53,415 bases of DNA from CAWBNS01 sp964445105. Lineage in GTDB: Bacteria; Chlamydiota; Chlamydiia; Chlamydiales; JAJFMA01. The stretch spans positions 1 to 53,415 of the forward strand of contig CAYUJS010000007.1 in assembly GCA_964445105.1 (NCBI GenBank), written 5' to 3'. Each line of letters opens with the position of its first letter. Position 1 is the first letter of the stretch. The translations under genes and the position numbers were made by a program. This document shows positions 51,852-53,415 of the stretch, piece by piece. The notes beneath the pieces were generated by a model. The model made no database searches. It saw only the letters and a program-made list of their open reading frames with translations, and was not told the DNA's origin.

Positions 51852-52006
51852 CGGCAGCTCTCGCTAAAAAAGAGCGTTGATTGGCTCCGATGTTGCTATT
51901 GGCTCTATTTTCTTCCTCATCCACAGCCAAGAGTACGAATCCGTTGCAAATTAGGCCTGCTACCAACCCCTGCCAAGTCGGTTTCTGTTTTTAATGGAAA
52001 CTGCTG
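51852..52006. repeat. Dispersed inverted-repeat family, copy F (complete, forward)
   Basis: 155 bp from CGGCAGCTCTCGCTAAAAAA to TTTTTAATGGAAACTGCTG, with AGAGTACGAATCCGTTGC in the core. The first ~35 bp equal copy E and it sits in the same place relative to its LRR gene, so E and F duplicated together. Confidence 0.78.
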
Positions 52007-52105
52007 GCAGAAAAAACAGAAATCGAAGGGAAACGCTCGGGGGCGGAGCGACGATCATTCCACGCGCTTGAAACGGCGTAAGCTAGACAGCAAGGTTCCC
52101 TCTTT

Positions 52106-52818
52106 TTACCTCTTTAGGGTGAGGTGGGGATAAAGAGCTCTAACCCTTGCCATGTCGGCGTCGCTAATTCCATCGCATTGTAACAGGCAGAGTTCGGAAA
52201 TATTTGGGCAATTTTGCGCCAAGGCCAGCAGCCCGACGCCGGTGATCCGCCTGCAGGCGCCCACACTCATACTGGAGAGGCCAGGGCAGCCCCGCAGGCC
52301 AGTAATCCAACATCGGTGATCTGCCGGCAGCCCCATACGTTGACAGAGGATAGGTTAGGACAATTTTGTGCCAAGGCCTGTAGTCCCTCGTCAGTGACAG
52401 GTTGGCAGTAGAACAGGTTGACAGAGGAAAGGTTGGGACAGCCCTGCGCCAAGGCGAGCAGCCCGGCATCTGTAATGCTTTTGCACTTTCCTAATCCGAC
52501 AGTGGAAAGGTTGGGACAGCCCTGTGCCAAGGCGAGTAGCCCGGCATCTGTAATGCTTTTGCACTTTCCTAACCCGACAGTGGAGAGGTTGGGACAGCTG
52601 TTTGCTAAAAGTTGTAGCCCGGCGTCAGTGACCCCTTTGCAGTGGTAGAGGTTAACATAGGAGAGGTTGTGGCAGTTCAGCGCTAAGGCTAGCAGCCCCG
52701 CGTCGGTAATGTGTAAGCAGTCATCCAGGTTGATAGACGAAAGATCATGCCGGGCTTGTACCAAGGCGCTCAGCTGAGCATCGTTAATGTTTTTAGGTGG
52801 GGAGAGAGAAGAGTGCAT
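52106..52818 (-). pseudogene. Cysteine-containing LRR protein 2, frameshifted
   Basis: Tandem paralogue of LRR gene 1. The first frame (52818 down to a stop at 52267) encodes LRR_CC repeats including two nearly identical copies of a GLGKCKSITDAGLLALAQGC unit. At about 52290-52297 it lacks four bases present in LRR gene 1 (ggcctgcgggg against ggccttggcgcgaggg). The frame then runs to CGAALASPV and stops. The other frame restores GACRRITGVGLLALAQNC and the same RALYPHLTLKR ending at 52106. A truncated 183-residue LRR protein could still be made. Sharing of 5' leader and 3' flank with gene 1 shows recent duplication. Confidence 0.78.
52441..52596. repeat. Two tandem 78-bp units inside LRR gene 2
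   Basis: 52441-52518 and 52519-52596 differ at about four of 78 positions. One unit is exactly three 26-bp thirds, i.e. one 26-residue LRR, so the duplication is in frame and adds a repeat. LRR gene 1 has only one diverged equivalent. Confidence 0.85.
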
Positions 52819-52821
52819 CAT

Positions 52822-53068
52822 GCGCCTCGGTCAAGGATTAAATGAGAAGATCTGCATAAGACAAACAAAAATTTAAGCATAGACATCTTCTTTTTTTGTG
52901 CGCTGAAAATACGCTTGAGATTTACGCTAAATATGCTCAGTCTTTGCCTTATAGCTACCTGTCCGTTTGTTGTTTGTTCAAGAATCAGGATAGACGGATC
53001 AGATTGTTATGTCTTTTTTATTTTGTCAGCGCGTTTGTGTCAGGCGGGCAAGTGCCATTCTCAGAAGA
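52822..53068. other. Leader of LRR gene 2 and gene-free DNA
   Basis: The first ~70 bp are the 5' flank of LRR gene 2, alike to that of gene 1 (shared ATGTCTATGCTTAAATTT on the minus strand, a likely promoter region). Beyond that I see no supported gene. Confidence 0.4.
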
Positions 53069-53070
53069 TA

Positions 53071-53178
53071 ACTTCTCAATAAGGCGGGGTAAGATGCGCC
53101 ACTCGCCAGCCCCAAACCTGCGCAGGCGCCGCCTTTCACTGGGCCAGGAACCTTGCCTATCCCGACTTATTGAGAAGT
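53071..53178. mobile_element. 108-bp MITE-like element with TA target duplication
   Basis: Terminal inverted repeats ACTTCTCAATAAG / CTTATTGAGAAGT are perfect over 13 bp and continue imperfectly to about 22 bp. TA flanks both ends (53069-53070 and 53179-53180), as for IS630/Tc1-mariner elements. The 60-bp GC-rich interior has no coding capacity. It sits about 23 bp inside an ORF start at 53203 that resembles the IS relic at 7863-8159. Confidence 0.68.
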
Positions 53179-53180
53179 TA

Positions 53181-53260
53181 CAGTATAAGCGAGCAAAGTC
53201 CATATAACCGAGACTACATTTAAATTTATTTTTCTATAATTAATACAGGTGAGTAAGTAT
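53181..53260 (-). mobile_element. 5' relic of the same IS as at 7863-8159
   Basis: On the minus strand the approach to the ATG at 53203 (CACCTGTATTAATTATAG, then AAATTTAAATGTAGTCTCGG) parallels the approach to the ATG at 8159 (CACCTACATTAAAACAAG, then AAATTTGAATGTAGACTCG). The first codons agree too (MDFARLY against MDFSHLH). The reading frame is ended by the MITE insertion. Confidence 0.4.
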
Positions 53261-53415
53261 GTCAATACGCGAGGCTGCAAAAAATGAAATAAATTTCAGT
53301 GCGCCATGATGCACCATAAATCTAGCGGAGAGATACTCCGCAGGGAAAGCAGGACCGACAGCATCCCTTATCGAGTCTTGGGCTCACGAAGGTAACGACA
53401 TGAGTTAAGCGTAGA
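53261..53415. other. Window-end sequence, nothing recognised
   Basis: No ORF, tRNA or repeat of the families above is visible. A short GCGCCATGATGCACCA segment recalls the LRR gene start region but is too short to call. Confidence 0.3.

Noticed and set aside
52896..53207. Plus-strand 103-residue ORF near the window end
   Set aside because: It runs through the MITE and the IS relic and has no ribosome-binding site, so it is an accidental frame.
1..53415. CRISPR array, rRNA or tRNA genes
   Set aside because: No regularly spaced repeats with spacers, no rRNA signature and no cloverleaf were seen in the intergenic regions I read.

Overview
The window comes from a member of the Chlamydiota outside the genus Chlamydia. 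The evidence is gene order. The run sctQ (FliN-like), Ser/Thr kinase, sctC secretin matches the chlamydial type III secretion (T3S) locus cdsQ-pkn5-cdsC. The runs sppA-polA-coaE-rho and hrcA-grpE-dnaK also match chlamydial order. Base composition looks close to 50% G+C by eye (not computed), higher than in most described chlamydiae, so the family cannot be named from this sequence alone.

Layout. 1-7.4 kb: a minus-strand polysaccharide export operon (Wzc-like co-polymerase, two tandem Wza-like exporters, Wzx-like flippase, GT4 glycosyltransferase). 7.5-8.2 kb: decayed insertion sequences. 8.3-15.3 kb: a membrane-anchored winged-helix protein, then rho, coaE, polA and sppA. 15.5-19.3 kb: dnaK, grpE and hrcA behind a CIRCE operator, with a broken ORF upstream. 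20.2-21.2 kb: threonylcarbamoyl-AMP synthase. 21.4-24.5 kb: a 1015-residue protein with an apparent RhoGEF (DH)-like region and a RasGEF-like C-terminus, a probable secreted effector. 24.5-32.3 kb: M29 aminopeptidase, a small membrane protein, a secreted OB-fold protein, large NAD-glutamate dehydrogenase, an unknown protein with hydrophobic segments, and serS. 32.4-40.1 kb: SWIM/SNF2 helicase, der, SulP transporter. 40.1-41.3 kb: a broken Rpn-type nuclease gene and a secreted YidD-like protein. 41.3-50.8 kb: a TPR lipoprotein and the T3S genes sctC (1888 residues with a disordered N-terminal extension of about 1100 residues), kinase/pseudophosphatase, and sctQ. 50.9-53.4 kb: two tandemly duplicated cysteine-containing leucine-rich-repeat genes (one frameshifted), then a MITE-like element beside an IS relic.

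A family of short inverted-repeat elements (about 65-156 bp, six copies: 15.35, 20.13, 36.25, 40.14, 50.91 and 51.85 kb) is scattered through the window. Every copy lies at or just beyond the 3' end of a gene. Several copies mark rearrangement points: the upstream edge of the T3S cluster, the truncated Rpn gene and a duplicated der tail.

The most interesting items are the double-GEF effector candidate, the inverted-repeat family, the kinase with a degenerate SpoIIE-like tail, the giant secretin extension and the expanding LRR locus. Functional calls rest on motifs read by eye; no database search was possible.
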